This document shows positions 31,246 to 39,369 of a stretch of 64,000 bases of DNA, in pieces. The stretch is taken from assembly GCF_000225345.1 (NCBI RefSeq), contig NC_015977.1, positions 213,501 through 277,500 of the forward strand, read 5' to 3'. The notes beneath the pieces were generated by a model. That model saw only the letters and a list, made by a program, of their open reading frames with translations. It did not search any database and was not told the DNA's origin. Made by a program: the position numbers and the translations under genes. Source of the DNA: Roseburia hominis A2-183. Its GTDB lineage: Bacteria > Bacillota > Clostridia > Lachnospirales > Lachnospiraceae. Numbering within the stretch: the stretch's first letter is position 1; the number at the start of each line of letters is the position of its first letter.

Positions 31246-32433
31246 ATGGCAAAAGCTAAGTTTGAAAGAACAAAACCACATTGTAATATCGGTACCATTG
31301 GACACGTTGACCATGGTAAAACAACTTTAACAGCAGCTATCTCCAAAGTATTAGCTGCAAGAGTTGCTGGTAACACAGCTACAGATTTCGAGAACATCGA
31401 TAAGGCTCCGGAAGAGAGAGAGCGTGGTATCACAATTTCTACCGCTCACATCGAGTACGAGACAGAGAAGAGACATTACGCACACGTTGACTGCCCAGGT
31501 CATGCTGACTATGTAAAGAACATGATCACTGGTGCTGCTCAGATGGATGGTGCTATCCTCGTAGTAGCTGCTACCGATGGTGTTATGGCTCAGACAAAAG
31601 AGCACATCTTACTTTCCCGTCAGGTAGGTGTACCTTACATCGTTGTTTTCTTAAACAAGTGCGATATGGTAGACGATCCGGAGCTCATCGAGTTAGTAGA
31701 GATGGAAGTTACCGAGCAGCTTGAGGAGTACGGCTTCGAGGGATGCCCGATCATCCAGGGTTCTGCTCTTAAGGCTCTTGAGGATCCAATGGGCGAGTGG
31801 GGCGACAAGATCATGGAACTCATGGATACAGTTGATGAGTACATTCCGGATCCGCAGCGTGACACAGATAAGCCATTCCTTATGCCAGTCGAGGACGTAT
31901 TCACAATCACAGGTCGTGGTACAGTTGCTACCGGACGTGTTGAGAGAGGTACATTACATCTGAATGATAACCTTGAGATCCTTGGTGTTAAGGATGATGT
32001 TCAGACAACCGTTGTAACCGGTATCGAGATGTTCCGTAAGCAGTTAGACGAGGCTCAGGCTGGTGATAACATCGGTGCATTACTTCGTGGTATCAACCGT
32101 GACCAGATCGTTCGTGGACAGGTTCTTGCTAAGCCGGGTACTGTTACCTGCCATCACAAGTTCACAGCTCAGGTTTACGTTCTGACAAAGGACGAGGGTG
32201 GTCGTCATACTCCGTTCTTCAACAACTATCGTCCGCAGTTCTACTTCAGAACAACAGACGTAACAGGTGTTTGCAACCTTCCGGCTGGTACAGAGATGTG
32301 CATGCCTGGTGATAACATCGAGATGACTATCGAGTTAATTCACCCGGTAGCTATGGAGCAGGGTCTTACATTTGCTATCCGTGAGGGTGGACGTACTGTA
32401 GGATCAGGCCGTGTTGCTACAATCATCGAGTAA
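31246..32433 (+). CDS. tuf: Elongation factor Tu
   Basis: A 395-residue GTPase that delivers aminoacyl-t[11 protein letters not shown] (G1), RGITI (G2), DCPGH (G3) and NKCD (G4) are present, as are domains II and III up to [15 protein letters not shown] precedes ATG 31246. Codon use is strongly biased, as for other highly expressed genes here. A terminator follows. Confidence 0.98.
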   Translation: MAKAKFERTKPHCNIGTIGHVDHGKTTLTAAISKVLAARVAGNTATDFENIDKAPEERERGITISTAHIEYETEKRHYAHVDCPGHADYVKNMITGAAQMDGAILVVAATDGVMAQTKEHILLSRQVGVPYIVVFLNKCDMVDDPELIELVEMEVTEQLEEYGFEGCPIIQGSALKALEDPMGEWGDKIMELMDTVDEYIPDPQRDTDKPFLMPVEDVFTITGRGTVATGRVERGTLHLNDNLEILGVKDDVQTTVVTGIEMFRKQLDEAQAGDNIGALLRGINRDQIVRGQVLAKPGTVTCHHKFTAQVYVLTKDEGGRHTPFFNNYRPQFYFRTTDVTGVCNLPAGTEMCMPGDNIEMTIELIHPVAMEQGLTFAIREGGRTVGSGRVATIIE

Positions 32434-32457
32434 TTAAATATTATTCAGTAAATTTAA

Positions 32458-32489
32458 GACTCCCAGGGTTTTCCTTGGGAGCCTTTTTT
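32458..32489 (+). terminator. Terminator after tuf
   Basis: CTCCCAGGG (32460-32468) pairs with CCTTGGGAG (32473-32481), followed by CC and six T residues. Confidence 0.9.
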
Positions 32490-32500
32490 GCATTAAAGTG

Positions 32501-32657
32501 GGAAACTGTAGCTGCCGGGATCTGGATCGGCGGTTGCAGGAGAAGGAAACTGTAGTTGCCTGAGTTGAGGATAACCGGTCATGAAACCGAGAGACCGAGG
32601 GCAAGAGGCACTCGACGGAGCGTAGAATCCGCACAAATTCACCATATTCTACGCTGC
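32501..32657 (+). repeat. Direct and inverted repeats upstream of the HTH/zinc-ribbon gene
   Basis: Two near-identical 16-mers, GGAAACTGTAGCTGCC (32501-32516) and the same with one change (32545-32560), lie 44 bases apart, four helical turns. Further on, AGCGTAGAAT pairs perfectly with ATTCTACGCT across a 17-base loop (about 32618-32654). They may be binding sites or a short decayed element. Confidence 0.5.
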
Positions 32658-32712
32658 GTGTGTGTGAAAGCCGTGGGAGCGGGAACATAATGAGACCAGA
32701 AAGGAGGAAGAC

Positions 32713-33318
32713 ATGGATCAGATTAAGACAGGAAAATTTATTGCAGATGAGAGAAAGAAAAAGGGTTACACGCAGAGACAGCTGGCAGAGCAGCTGGGAA
32801 TCAGTGATAAGACGATCTCAAAATGGGAGCGCGGAAATGGTTTCCCGGAGATTTCACTGCTGCTGCCGTTATGTAACGAATTGGATCTATCTGTAAACGA
32901 ATTGCTGACAGGAGAACGGATTTCCGAGACAGAGTATCGGGAGAAAGCGGAGGAGAATATGGTGAATTTAGTGAAAGAAGCACAGGAAAGCAAGAAGAAA
33001 ATTATTTTATCCGGAATGGTATCGGCGCTTGTGATTATTGCAGCTACGCCAATGTTTGTGGTAGCGGGAGCTTTTCCGATGGAGGACTGGATGCAGATTG
33101 CGCTGATTGCAGTTGGCATAGTTGTCATTGTGATCGGCATTGCGATTGCATGCATTCTTGATCGTGATGCAGGAGCTTATGAGTGCCCGGAGTGTAAGAC
33201 GCGGTTTGTGCCTGAGATGGGTGCTTATGTTATGGGACCGCACACGCTGACCAGGAGGAAGCTGGTATGCCCGCATTGCGGAGCGCACCGATACTGTAAA
33301 AAGGTGTTGACGAGATAA
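32713..33318 (+). CDS. XRE-family regulator with membrane segments and a zinc-ribbon tail
   Basis: A 201-residue protein. The XRE/Cro DNA-binding domain is at about 5-62 (YTQRQLAEQLGISDKTISKWERG). Two hydrophobic segments (about 97-115 and 123-148) would anchor it in the membrane, and the C-terminus is a zinc ribbon with CPEC (about 159-162) and CPHC (about 187-190). Such membrane-tethered XRE proteins are known in Firmicutes, but their signals are generally not. GGAGGAAG precedes ATG 32713. It is followed 46 bases later by the alarmone synthetase-like gene. Confidence 0.8.
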   Translation: MDQIKTGKFIADERKKKGYTQRQLAEQLGISDKTISKWERGNGFPEISLLLPLCNELDLSVNELLTGERISETEYREKAEENMVNLVKEAQESKKKIILSGMVSALVIIAATPMFVVAGAFPMEDWMQIALIAVGIVVIVIGIAIACILDRDAGAYECPECKTRFVPEMGAYVMGPHTLTRRKLVCPHCGAHRYCKKVLTR

Positions 33319-33364
33319 AAAATATATCTGAAAATATAGGTAGAAACCCAAAGAAGGTATGCCT

Positions 33365-34354
33365 ATGATTACATTAAACGATTATCTCTACTCCGGAGAC
33401 ACCGTCTTAAAAATTTTGAAAAAATACACCGAAGACCTGCGGCAGTCCGCAGCGCAGACCGGGAATGAAGTGGATGTCAGGCACTGTGAATTTCTGTCGC
33501 AGATTATGGAATTGCTCGAGCACAATGATTTCCTGACGGCACAGTCGCAGAAGATCCGGGAATTTTATAAATATATGGCGCGGGAATATCCCTACCTGTC
33601 CTTCACGTTCAAAGGAAGGATCAAGTCTTTGATCCGTGCGGAGGCGAAGTTCAACGGTTATGTGGTGGAGTACATCTATGACTACTATACGAAGAACGGA
33701 ACGTATCCGCCAGTGCCGGAATTGCAGGAACGCTTGAACTGCTTCCGGGATCTGATCGCGTACCGGATTGTCATCTCGATGCCGAAGTGCCATCTTAAGA
33801 ATCCAGACGACGGAGAGCGGGAGGAGATCCGTTATCTGTATGAGATTGCCAATGTGCTTAAGGGATTTCTGGAGGAGCGCGGGTTTACGGCGGAGCCCGC
33901 CGGAGGTGTGAAGGAGAGCGACTCCCCGCTGCTTTCGGATGCGGTGCGCCCGTATTACCGCGATTATATCGCGCATGTGGACCCGGACGGCTACCGCTCC
34001 CTGCATATTACGTTTTTTGATAACAGCGCGAAGTGCTACATGGAGATGCAGCTTCGGACGAAGCGGATGGACGATATTGCAGAGATCGGACCCGCCAATC
34101 ATCTGGGGTATGAGAAAAAGCAGGAGAGCGACCGGGCGAGAAGGGACGCCATCCCCGAGGGGGAATGTGTCTACTTTGATGAAGCCTACGAGCGCTGCCG
34201 GAGACTGCACGAACTCGAGCTTGCAAAGCTGGACGTCAATATGTTTGCGGCAATCGACAACAGCCTCATCAATGACGGGTGCGGGCTGTACCGCGGCCGG
34301 CTGATTCTTCCGTATGAGCACCTGTCGCGTTTTCAGAATGATCTGATTGACTAG
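33365..34354 (+). CDS. RelA/SpoT-type nucleotide pyrophosphokinase domain protein
   Basis: A ~329-residue protein with a synthetase domain of the (p)ppGpp family: FKGRIKSLIRAEAK (about 82-95), FRDLIAYRIVI (about 127-137, key Asp), GYRSLHITFF and MEMQLRTKRMDDIAEIG with the catalytic Glu and QLRT. There is no HD hydrolase and no TGS/ACT region, so it is a small, synthetase-only type, though longer than typical small alarmone synthetases because of N-terminal (~75 residues) and internal additions. Product and activity are not known. ATG 33365 suits the AGAAGG site better than ATG 33359, two codons upstream. Confidence 0.75.
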   Translation: MITLNDYLYSGDTVLKILKKYTEDLRQSAAQTGNEVDVRHCEFLSQIMELLEHNDFLTAQSQKIREFYKYMAREYPYLSFTFKGRIKSLIRAEAKFNGYVVEYIYDYYTKNGTYPPVPELQERLNCFRDLIAYRIVISMPKCHLKNPDDGEREEIRYLYEIANVLKGFLEERGFTAEPAGGVKESDSPLLSDAVRPYYRDYIAHVDPDGYRSLHITFFDNSAKCYMEMQLRTKRMDDIAEIGPANHLGYEKKQESDRARRDAIPEGECVYFDEAYERCRRLHELELAKLDVNMFAAIDNSLINDGCGLYRGRLILPYEHLSRFQNDLID

Positions 34355-34409
34355 GAGAAGGCACCGACCGTTTTTTCTGTATTTATGTGAAAGATTCTGT
34401 GGCGGATGA

Positions 34410-34438
34410 TTGACGAATGGAGTCAGGCAGAGTATGAT
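34410..34438 (+). promoter_or_regulatory. Promoter of the small membrane-anchored protein gene
   Basis: TTGACG (34410-34415), 17-base spacer, TATGAT (34433-34438), about 55 bases before the start codon at 34498. Confidence 0.7.
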
Positions 34439-34497
34439 AGAAAGATAGGAATGTGTACACATTCTATCAGAGAACACAGGAATAAGGGGAAAAGAAC

Positions 34498-34935
34498 ATG
34501 GGGACAAAACAGTATGAGAGGATCTTTCAGATTCTGGGTGCTGTGCTGCTCGCCGCAGTGGTTGTGGGAGTGATCGCTGTATGTTTTGGCAACGGAGCGA
34601 GGAGCGGAGTCAAGAGAGAGATCGGAGCGTCCGACTATTATTCGCAGGAGGAGATCAGTGCGGCGATGGATACCGCGCAGGAGTATTTCGACGATCATTT
34701 TCCGGGATGTGTGATGACGGCTTTCTGGTACGATGAGGAGAGCGTGCAGGAAGCGGAGTCGGAATGGGCAGATCAGTATCAGGCAGATCAGGCAATTGTT
34801 CTTCTGTCAGATTTTCAGACGGACAAGCACGGCGGAGACGGAAGCCTCAATCCAAACGAAATTTATCAGGACTGGCAGTGGGTGCTGGTGCGCTCCGGAA
34901 ACGGTGACTGGACATTGAAGACATGCGGGTATTAA
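34498..34935 (+). CDS. Small membrane-anchored protein of unknown function
   Basis: A 145-residue protein with one N-terminal membrane helix (about 8-30) and an exported acidic domain with the pattern YYSQEEISAAMDTAQEYF, FPGC, FWYDEE, and a C-terminal GGDGSLNPNEIYQDWQW...KTCGY. This pattern recurs in many uncharacterised Firmicute extracellular proteins (I recall DUF4829-type annotations; not verified). It has its own promoter and terminator, so it is monocistronic. No function can be assigned. Confidence 0.7.
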   Translation: MGTKQYERIFQILGAVLLAAVVVGVIAVCFGNGARSGVKREIGASDYYSQEEISAAMDTAQEYFDDHFPGCVMTAFWYDEESVQEAESEWADQYQADQAIVLLSDFQTDKHGGDGSLNPNEIYQDWQWVLVRSGNGDWTLKTCGY

Positions 34936-34953
34936 CCTGCATGTCTTTTTTTT
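34920..34953 (+). terminator. Terminator overlapping the stop codon
   Basis: GACATGCGGGT (34920-34930) pairs with ACCTGCATGTC (34935-34945) with a 4-base loop holding most of the TAA stop, followed by eight T residues. Confidence 0.9.
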
Positions 34954-35080
34954 ATTCATAGGAAATTACATCCTATGAATGAAAAAGCCCTCCGGGCAGG
35001 ATCGCACTGCGTCGGAGTGGAATTATGTCGCTAGAGCAACCCGCCGCAGGCGGAGAATCCTGCAAAGCAGGATTCTTTCT
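34954..35080 (+). repeat. Structured intergenic repeat, family 2, copy A
   Basis: It begins with a perfect stem ATTCATAGGA / TCCTATGAAT, continues with a CCTCCGG...GGCGGAGAATC body, and ends with GAATCCTGC / GCAGGATTC followed by TTTCTT, a terminator-like hairpin. Copies B (35083) and C (63816) share the same layout. Confidence 0.75.
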
Positions 35081-35082
35081 TG

Positions 35083-35236
35083 TTTCATAGGAAATACCAT
35101 GATACATTCATGTGCGAAAGTAGAACCTTCCTATGAAATAAAAAACGCTCCGAGAGGATGCGCAGCTCGCGGTAAGGAAAATATCGCTTTGCGAACCGCT
35201 CGCGCGCGGAGAATCTCGCAAGCGAGATTCATTTCA
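35083..35236 (+). repeat. Structured intergenic repeat, family 2, copy B
   Basis: Outer stem TTTCATAGGAA / TTCCTATGAAA, body with GCTCCG...CGGAG pairing and TCGCTTTGCGA, and final stem GAATCTCGC / GCGAGATTC. It is nearly identical to copy C 28 kb away and directly follows copy A. Confidence 0.8.
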
Positions 35237-35243
35237 TTAGGTT

Positions 35244-35395
35244 ACTTTCCGGTAACCGGGCACAAAAAAGGTGCGTACTTTACACGGCAGGAGGCGTATC
35301 TTGCCGGGATGACAATGGAAAAAGGAATCACGGAACTTGACGGACGCTCGATCTGCATTGACGGCGACATCGGCGAAGTGCCGGCGCAGCTGTAG
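35244..35395 (+). pseudogene. C-terminal fragment of an unidentified protein
   Basis: After copy B the frame reads TGHKKGAYFTRQEAYLAGM... to EVPAQL and a TAG stop (~47 residues). The composition looks coding, but no start or domain fits, and upstream the frame runs into repeats, so it is probably the remnant of a gene whose 5' part was lost. A GGTTAC/GTAACC hairpin (about 35237-35254) overlaps its start. The parent family was not recognised. Confidence 0.35.
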
Positions 35396-35402
35396 GGAAC
35401 TG

Positions 35403-36191
35403 TTATTTTTTCCCGTAGAGAATGCCCATGCCGCTGATCATCCAGGGTGTGCGCACGTAGGCGGGGACAAAATCCAGTGTTTTTTCCAGATTTCCGATGT
35501 AGTGGATCTCGGAAATGCCTTCCTTTTTCAGCTCTTCCACAAAGGCATCCATGTCGCCGTAGAGGCTTTTCTGGGCGAAGAGATCCTGGAAGGAAAAAAC
35601 TCCGCCGCGCTTTACGATGCGCAGTGCCTCCCGCACGACATCACGCTTGTCTCTGGCGGAGTGGACTTCATGGAAGACAAAGTTGCTGACGGCGGCGTCA
35701 AACGTCTCGTCGGCATAGTTCAGGTGTGCCGCATCGCCTTTCTCAAAATGGATGCGGGAAGCGACGCCCTCGATTGCCGCATTTTTTTCACACTGCTCTT
35801 TGGCGTAGTTCCACTGTGCGCCCCAGTAATCCATGCCGGTGAGCGCTGCGTCCGGGAATGCCTTGGCACAGCGGATGGTGAGCGGGGCAGCGCCGCAGCC
35901 GATGTCGAGAAGCGTGCCGTGTCCGTCCCAGTTGAGATGGGCGACCAGATGTGCGTGAACCTTTGCCATCATATCGCCTTTTCCAAAGGCAAAGCATTCG
36001 TGGCACGCATACATATAGATGCCGAAGGCGAGCAGAACGGCGCAGAGAATGGCGCAGATGACCGCGAGGGGCGTGTTTGAGAAAGCAAGACCTGCCAGCA
36101 GTGCAAGCACCAGAAAGAGGGCGGCGCCGCCGAAGGTCAGATACAAGAGTTTTTCAGGTACCCAGTTTCCGTAGTTTGGTTTTTGATTCAT
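35403..36191 (-). CDS. Class I SAM-dependent methyltransferase with N-terminal membrane segments
   Basis: A 262-residue protein. Residues 18-60 contain two hydrophobic segments, then a Rossmann methyltransferase domain: motif I LLDIGCGAAPLT (about 93-104), acidic loop GMDYWG, and post-I motifs DAAHLNY and FDAAVSNFVFHEV. The substrate is unknown. It is encoded downstream of a TetR-family regulator on the same strand (66-base gap) and likely controlled by it, which suggests an inducible modification or detoxification role (inference). Confidence 0.75.
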   Translation of the reverse strand: MNQKPNYGNWVPEKLLYLTFGGAALFLVLALLAGLAFSNTPLAVICAILCAVLLAFGIYMYACHECFAFGKGDMMAKVHAHLVAHLNWDGHGTLLDIGCGAAPLTIRCAKAFPDAALTGMDYWGAQWNYAKEQCEKNAAIEGVASRIHFEKGDAAHLNYADETFDAAVSNFVFHEVHSARDKRDVVREALRIVKRGGVFSFQDLFAQKSLYGDMDAFVEELKKEGISEIHYIGNLEKTLDFVPAYVRTPWMISGMGILYGKK

Positions 36192-36257
36192 TGTGTTTTC
36201 CTCCTCGATAACAAATATTTTTTTTGTTATGTTTTATAAAAGAAAATGCCCACCGGA

Positions 36258-36863
36258 TTAACGGTGAGCATCATTCTCTTCCTTTAAATATTGTATTAAA
36301 CTCAGGGTGCCGGCGTCGGCGTGGATGCCGATCGCTCTGGCTAAAAACAGTCTTTCTTTCATTGTGTAGTCTCCATGAACTAATTCCAGATACCCGTGCA
36401 GGCGCATGGACGCAAGAATCCGGATCAGTTCCGGATCCGGTTCGGCGCCAAGATACTTTCTGTAATAACGGCGGAAAGATTCCTGCATCATCGCGGCTGC
36501 TTCCTCATGAAAATGTTCATAGCAGCTGCCGGCGGATTTCTCCATCAGGATAATACATTCCTCGCGGTGTGCAGAGAGATACCGGATGATCTGGATCTCA
36601 TTGTCGTCTGCAGTCTCGGGATGTTCCTCCTCCATCCGGGCAAGCCCGGAAAGGAGCTCTCTGGAATCTGCGATGAAGGGATCTAAGATGGCGCGAAGCA
36701 GCGCTTCCTTGCTCGCAAAAGAAAAGTAAAAGGCGCCGGTTGTCACGCCGGAAGCTTTGCAGATCGAGCGGAGGTTCGCCTTCGCATATCCCTTTTCCAG
36801 AAATTCCCGTTTTCCGCAGGAAAGTAATTTCTTTTCGGTTAATTTTTTTCGGTCTTCTTCCAT
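36258..36863 (-). CDS. TetR-family transcriptional regulator
   Basis: A 201-residue repressor-type protein with an N-terminal TetR helix-turn-helix (about 10-55; LRSICKASGVTTGAFYFSFASKEALL) and a C-terminal ligand domain. The start is taken as 36863; the frame extends upstream, but the promoter lies there. The promoter's expected transcription start is within a few bases of this ATG, so the mRNA is probably leaderless. It likely regulates itself and the downstream methyltransferase. Confidence 0.85.
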   Translation of the reverse strand: MEEDRKKLTEKKLLSCGKREFLEKGYAKANLRSICKASGVTTGAFYFSFASKEALLRAILDPFIADSRELLSGLARMEEEHPETADDNEIQIIRYLSAHREECIILMEKSAGSCYEHFHEEAAAMMQESFRRYYRKYLGAEPDPELIRILASMRLHGYLELVHGDYTMKERLFLARAIGIHADAGTLSLIQYLKEENDAHR

Positions 36864-36902
36864 AACAACTGTTATGTTAGTACAAACTAACTTGGATGTC
36901 AA
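36861..36902 (-). promoter_or_regulatory. tetR promoter with two palindromic operators
   Basis: On the minus strand TTGACA (36897-36902), a 17-base spacer and TAACAT (36874-36879). Between them lies the palindrome GTTAGT-4-ACTAAC (36876-36891). A second palindrome, CATAACAACTGTTATG (36861-36876), covers the transcription start and the ATG. Both fit autorepression by the TetR protein. Confidence 0.65.
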
Positions 36903-37016
36903 GATATACGAGGATTTTTTTAAAATGTATAGATTTCGTTAAAAAAATGAATAGAATATGTCCGCATATCATGATAAAATGGGGCTATAGACAATTTTAA
37001 TGGAGGATACGAAAGG

Positions 37017-38753
37017 ATGAAGAAAAAATCATCGGTTATTGCCAAACTCATTATACCGGTTGCGGTTCTTGGGTGCATCGCGATTATGATTGCAGGCGTG
37101 AGTCTTTATTCCATGACCGCCGTTCAGAAGGAAAGCAATCAGATCTCCGGAGAGGGTGTACGTGCGACAATCTGTATGGATGAGATCAATCTTGCTTTTG
37201 CCAACACGCAGAAGCTTACGCTTGCGCTCTGCGCAGAGCCGAGCAAGGATCTGTATGAGTATGTGGCATCCCAGCTGACGGAATACCAGTCGAACGTGGA
37301 CAGCTATGAAAAGGAGCTTCTGGCGATGGATCACTATTTTACGGCAGATGATATCCAGCTTATGAATGAGACATTTGATCTGCTCACAGAGGCGCAGGGG
37401 ACAACCGTGGAACTGATGCAGACGGCGATGGCCGGTGATTCTGCAGCAGCGGTGGCAAAGGCAAATTCTGTGATGACGGAGTGGTCAGATACGATTGCGG
37501 TCAATATGGATACGCTCATATCTCGCAACGATGAATTGGTGAAGCAGAATATTCAGGAACAGAAAGATCTGTACAACCAGAATATGATACTATCGCTGAT
37601 CCTGCTGGCAATTTCTTTTGTGGCATTTGTCATGGTGGTTGTTGTGATTATCAAGACGGTTGTAAAGCCGCTCAGAAAGCAGACGAGTGAACTGACAGAG
37701 ATTATTGATGAGATCAAAGGTGGACACGGTGACCTCACAAAGCGCGTTACGGTAAAGTCGATGGATGAGATCGGGCAGTCATCGATCGGTATCAATCATT
37801 TTATCGAGACGCTGCAGAATATCATGTCCAACATCATCAGCAATTCCAATGTCCTTGACGGAGTTGTCGGAAATGTAGCAAGTAGCGTTGCAGCGTCCAG
37901 TGACAATGCCAATGATATTTCCGCGATCATGGAAGAGCTTTCTGCAACGATGGAGGAGGTATCCGCAACGACGAACAGCGTCAGCGAGAATACGACCGCC
38001 GCGGAAGGCAAAGTACAGAAGATGGCAGATCAGACCAAGGTTATGTCACAATATGCGCAGGATATGAAGAAGCGTGCGACGGAGCTTGAGCACACGGCGA
38101 CAGAGAACATGAACAACACCAACGAGATGATCGGCGAGATTACGACGGAGATGAACCAGGCGCTCGAGAATTCCAAGAGTGTGGAGAAGGTCGCACAGCT
38201 GACGGCGGATATTTTAAATATTTCCAGCCAGACGAATCTGCTTGCACTGAATGCATCGATTGAGGCGGCGCGTGCCGGTGAAGCCGGAAAGGGATTTGCA
38301 GTTGTAGCAGATGAGATCAGACAGCTCGCAGATTCTTCGCGTGAGACAGCGAACAATATCCAGACGATCAATGAGCAGGTAATTGAGGCAGTACAGGGAC
38401 TGGTTGTTTCTTCGGAGAAGATTGTTGGTTATATCAACGAGAACATCCTGCCGGATTACCGTGCGTTTGTGCAGGGTGGTCAGCAGTACAATGATGATGC
38501 GACCCACATCGACAACACGATGGCAGAGTATGCGGGCGAGGCGCAGGATATACTGGCGACAATGATGGAGATGACAGAGGCAATTGAGGGCATCAGCCGT
38601 GCGGTCGAAGAATCCGCAAATGGCGTGACCGATGCAGCCACGAACATTGATTCCCTGGTACAGTCCATGTCCACTGTAAACGGACAGATGGAGGAGAACA
38701 GTACCGTGGCAAAGAATCTCAAGGAAGAATCAGCAGCATTTGCATGTGTATAG
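37017..38753 (+). CDS. Methyl-accepting chemotaxis protein
   Basis: A 578-residue chemoreceptor: first membrane helix (about 9-31), a ~155-residue extracellular helical (four-helix-bundle type) sensor, second membrane helix (about 188-212), HAMP domain (about 213-268), and a long cytoplasmic signalling coiled coil with the conserved hairpin tip around SSQTNLLALNASIEAARAGE (about 402-421). It ends in AFACV with no CheR/CheB pentapeptide tether. The ligand is unknown. It stands alone, followed by a hairpin (AAGCTGC/GCAGCTT, 38779-38808) and then the fold-back element. Confidence 0.92.
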   Translation: MKKKSSVIAKLIIPVAVLGCIAIMIAGVSLYSMTAVQKESNQISGEGVRATICMDEINLAFANTQKLTLALCAEPSKDLYEYVASQLTEYQSNVDSYEKELLAMDHYFTADDIQLMNETFDLLTEAQGTTVELMQTAMAGDSAAAVAKANSVMTEWSDTIAVNMDTLISRNDELVKQNIQEQKDLYNQNMILSLILLAISFVAFVMVVVVIIKTVVKPLRKQTSELTEIIDEIKGGHGDLTKRVTVKSMDEIGQSSIGINHFIETLQNIMSNIISNSNVLDGVVGNVASSVAASSDNANDISAIMEELSATMEEVSATTNSVSENTTAAEGKVQKMADQTKVMSQYAQDMKKRATELEHTATENMNNTNEMIGEITTEMNQALENSKSVEKVAQLTADILNISSQTNLLALNASIEAARAGEAGKGFAVVADEIRQLADSSRETANNIQTINEQVIEAVQGLVVSSEKIVGYINENILPDYRAFVQGGQQYNDDATHIDNTMAEYAGEAQDILATMMEMTEAIEGISRAVEESANGVTDAATNIDSLVQSMSTVNGQMEENSTVAKNLKEESAAFACV

Positions 38754-38805
38754 AACGCGGGACGGAGCCATCTGAAAGAAGCTGCCGCACGAAGCAGGTA
38801 AGCAG

Positions 38806-39369
38806 CTTTGTGTGATAAGTTATACTATGAGAAGCATACCCCTACGATTTCGGATGGAATGCCTATGGAACATTCTGTTCAAAAAATGCGGCATTTCTTA
38901 CCAGCCGGTGACTGCATCTGCGATGATCCGTGTCTTTCCAAGTTTGGAGCACTCTACGGACTATGTCCGCAAGCCAACAGACAATTTTAGGACTTTTGTG
39001 TGTCCCTTATGGCACCAGACAACAGATGGCATTTATGCCATCTTTATGTCGAACAAAACATAACCGCGCGAAGCCGATGTCTGAATTGGCATCTGCCCTA
39101 TTTTCAATAGCAGATGCCAACGAGTTTCGGTTCGCGCGGTTTTATATTGTCTGTGAAGCGGTGCCATTAGGGACACTAGAAAGTCCGCTCATTGTCTGTG
39201 GCTTGTCGGACACACTCCGGGAGAGTCCAAACGTGGAAGAGACACGGAATCAGATGCAGTCATCCGGCTGGAAGAAATACACACATTTTTCTCCAACGAA
39301 TGTTTCATATGCAGTTCCAGCCGAAATCTGTATCAAGTGCTTCCTGTAATATAACTTATCGCCCCAAAG
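38806..39369. repeat. Large fold-back (near-palindromic) element, copy 2
   Basis: A complete ~564-bp copy between the convergent chemoreceptor and histidine kinase genes. The left end CTTTGTGTGATAAGTTATA matches the reverse complement of the right end, TATAACTTATCGCCCCAAAG. Both arms match along their length down to the central stem TTGGCATCTGC (39086-39096) / GCAGATGCCAA (39110-39120). Internal matches include GATTTCGG (38846-38853) with CCGAAATC (39321-39328), and CTGCATCTG (38912-38920) with CAGATGCAG (39251-39259). The left arm has the same side hairpin as copy 1 (GATGGCATTTATGCCATC). The right end abuts the stop codon of the histidine kinase gene. There is no transposase and no credible ORF. 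Function is unknown. Confidence 0.88.

Noticed and set aside
34979..35395. 139-codon frame across repeat copies A and B
   Set aside because: Most of it is structured repeat sequence; only the last ~47 codons look coding and are listed as a fragment.
35337..36080. Plus-strand frame over the methyltransferase gene
   Set aside because: The minus strand carries clear methyltransferase motifs; the plus frame is a shadow.
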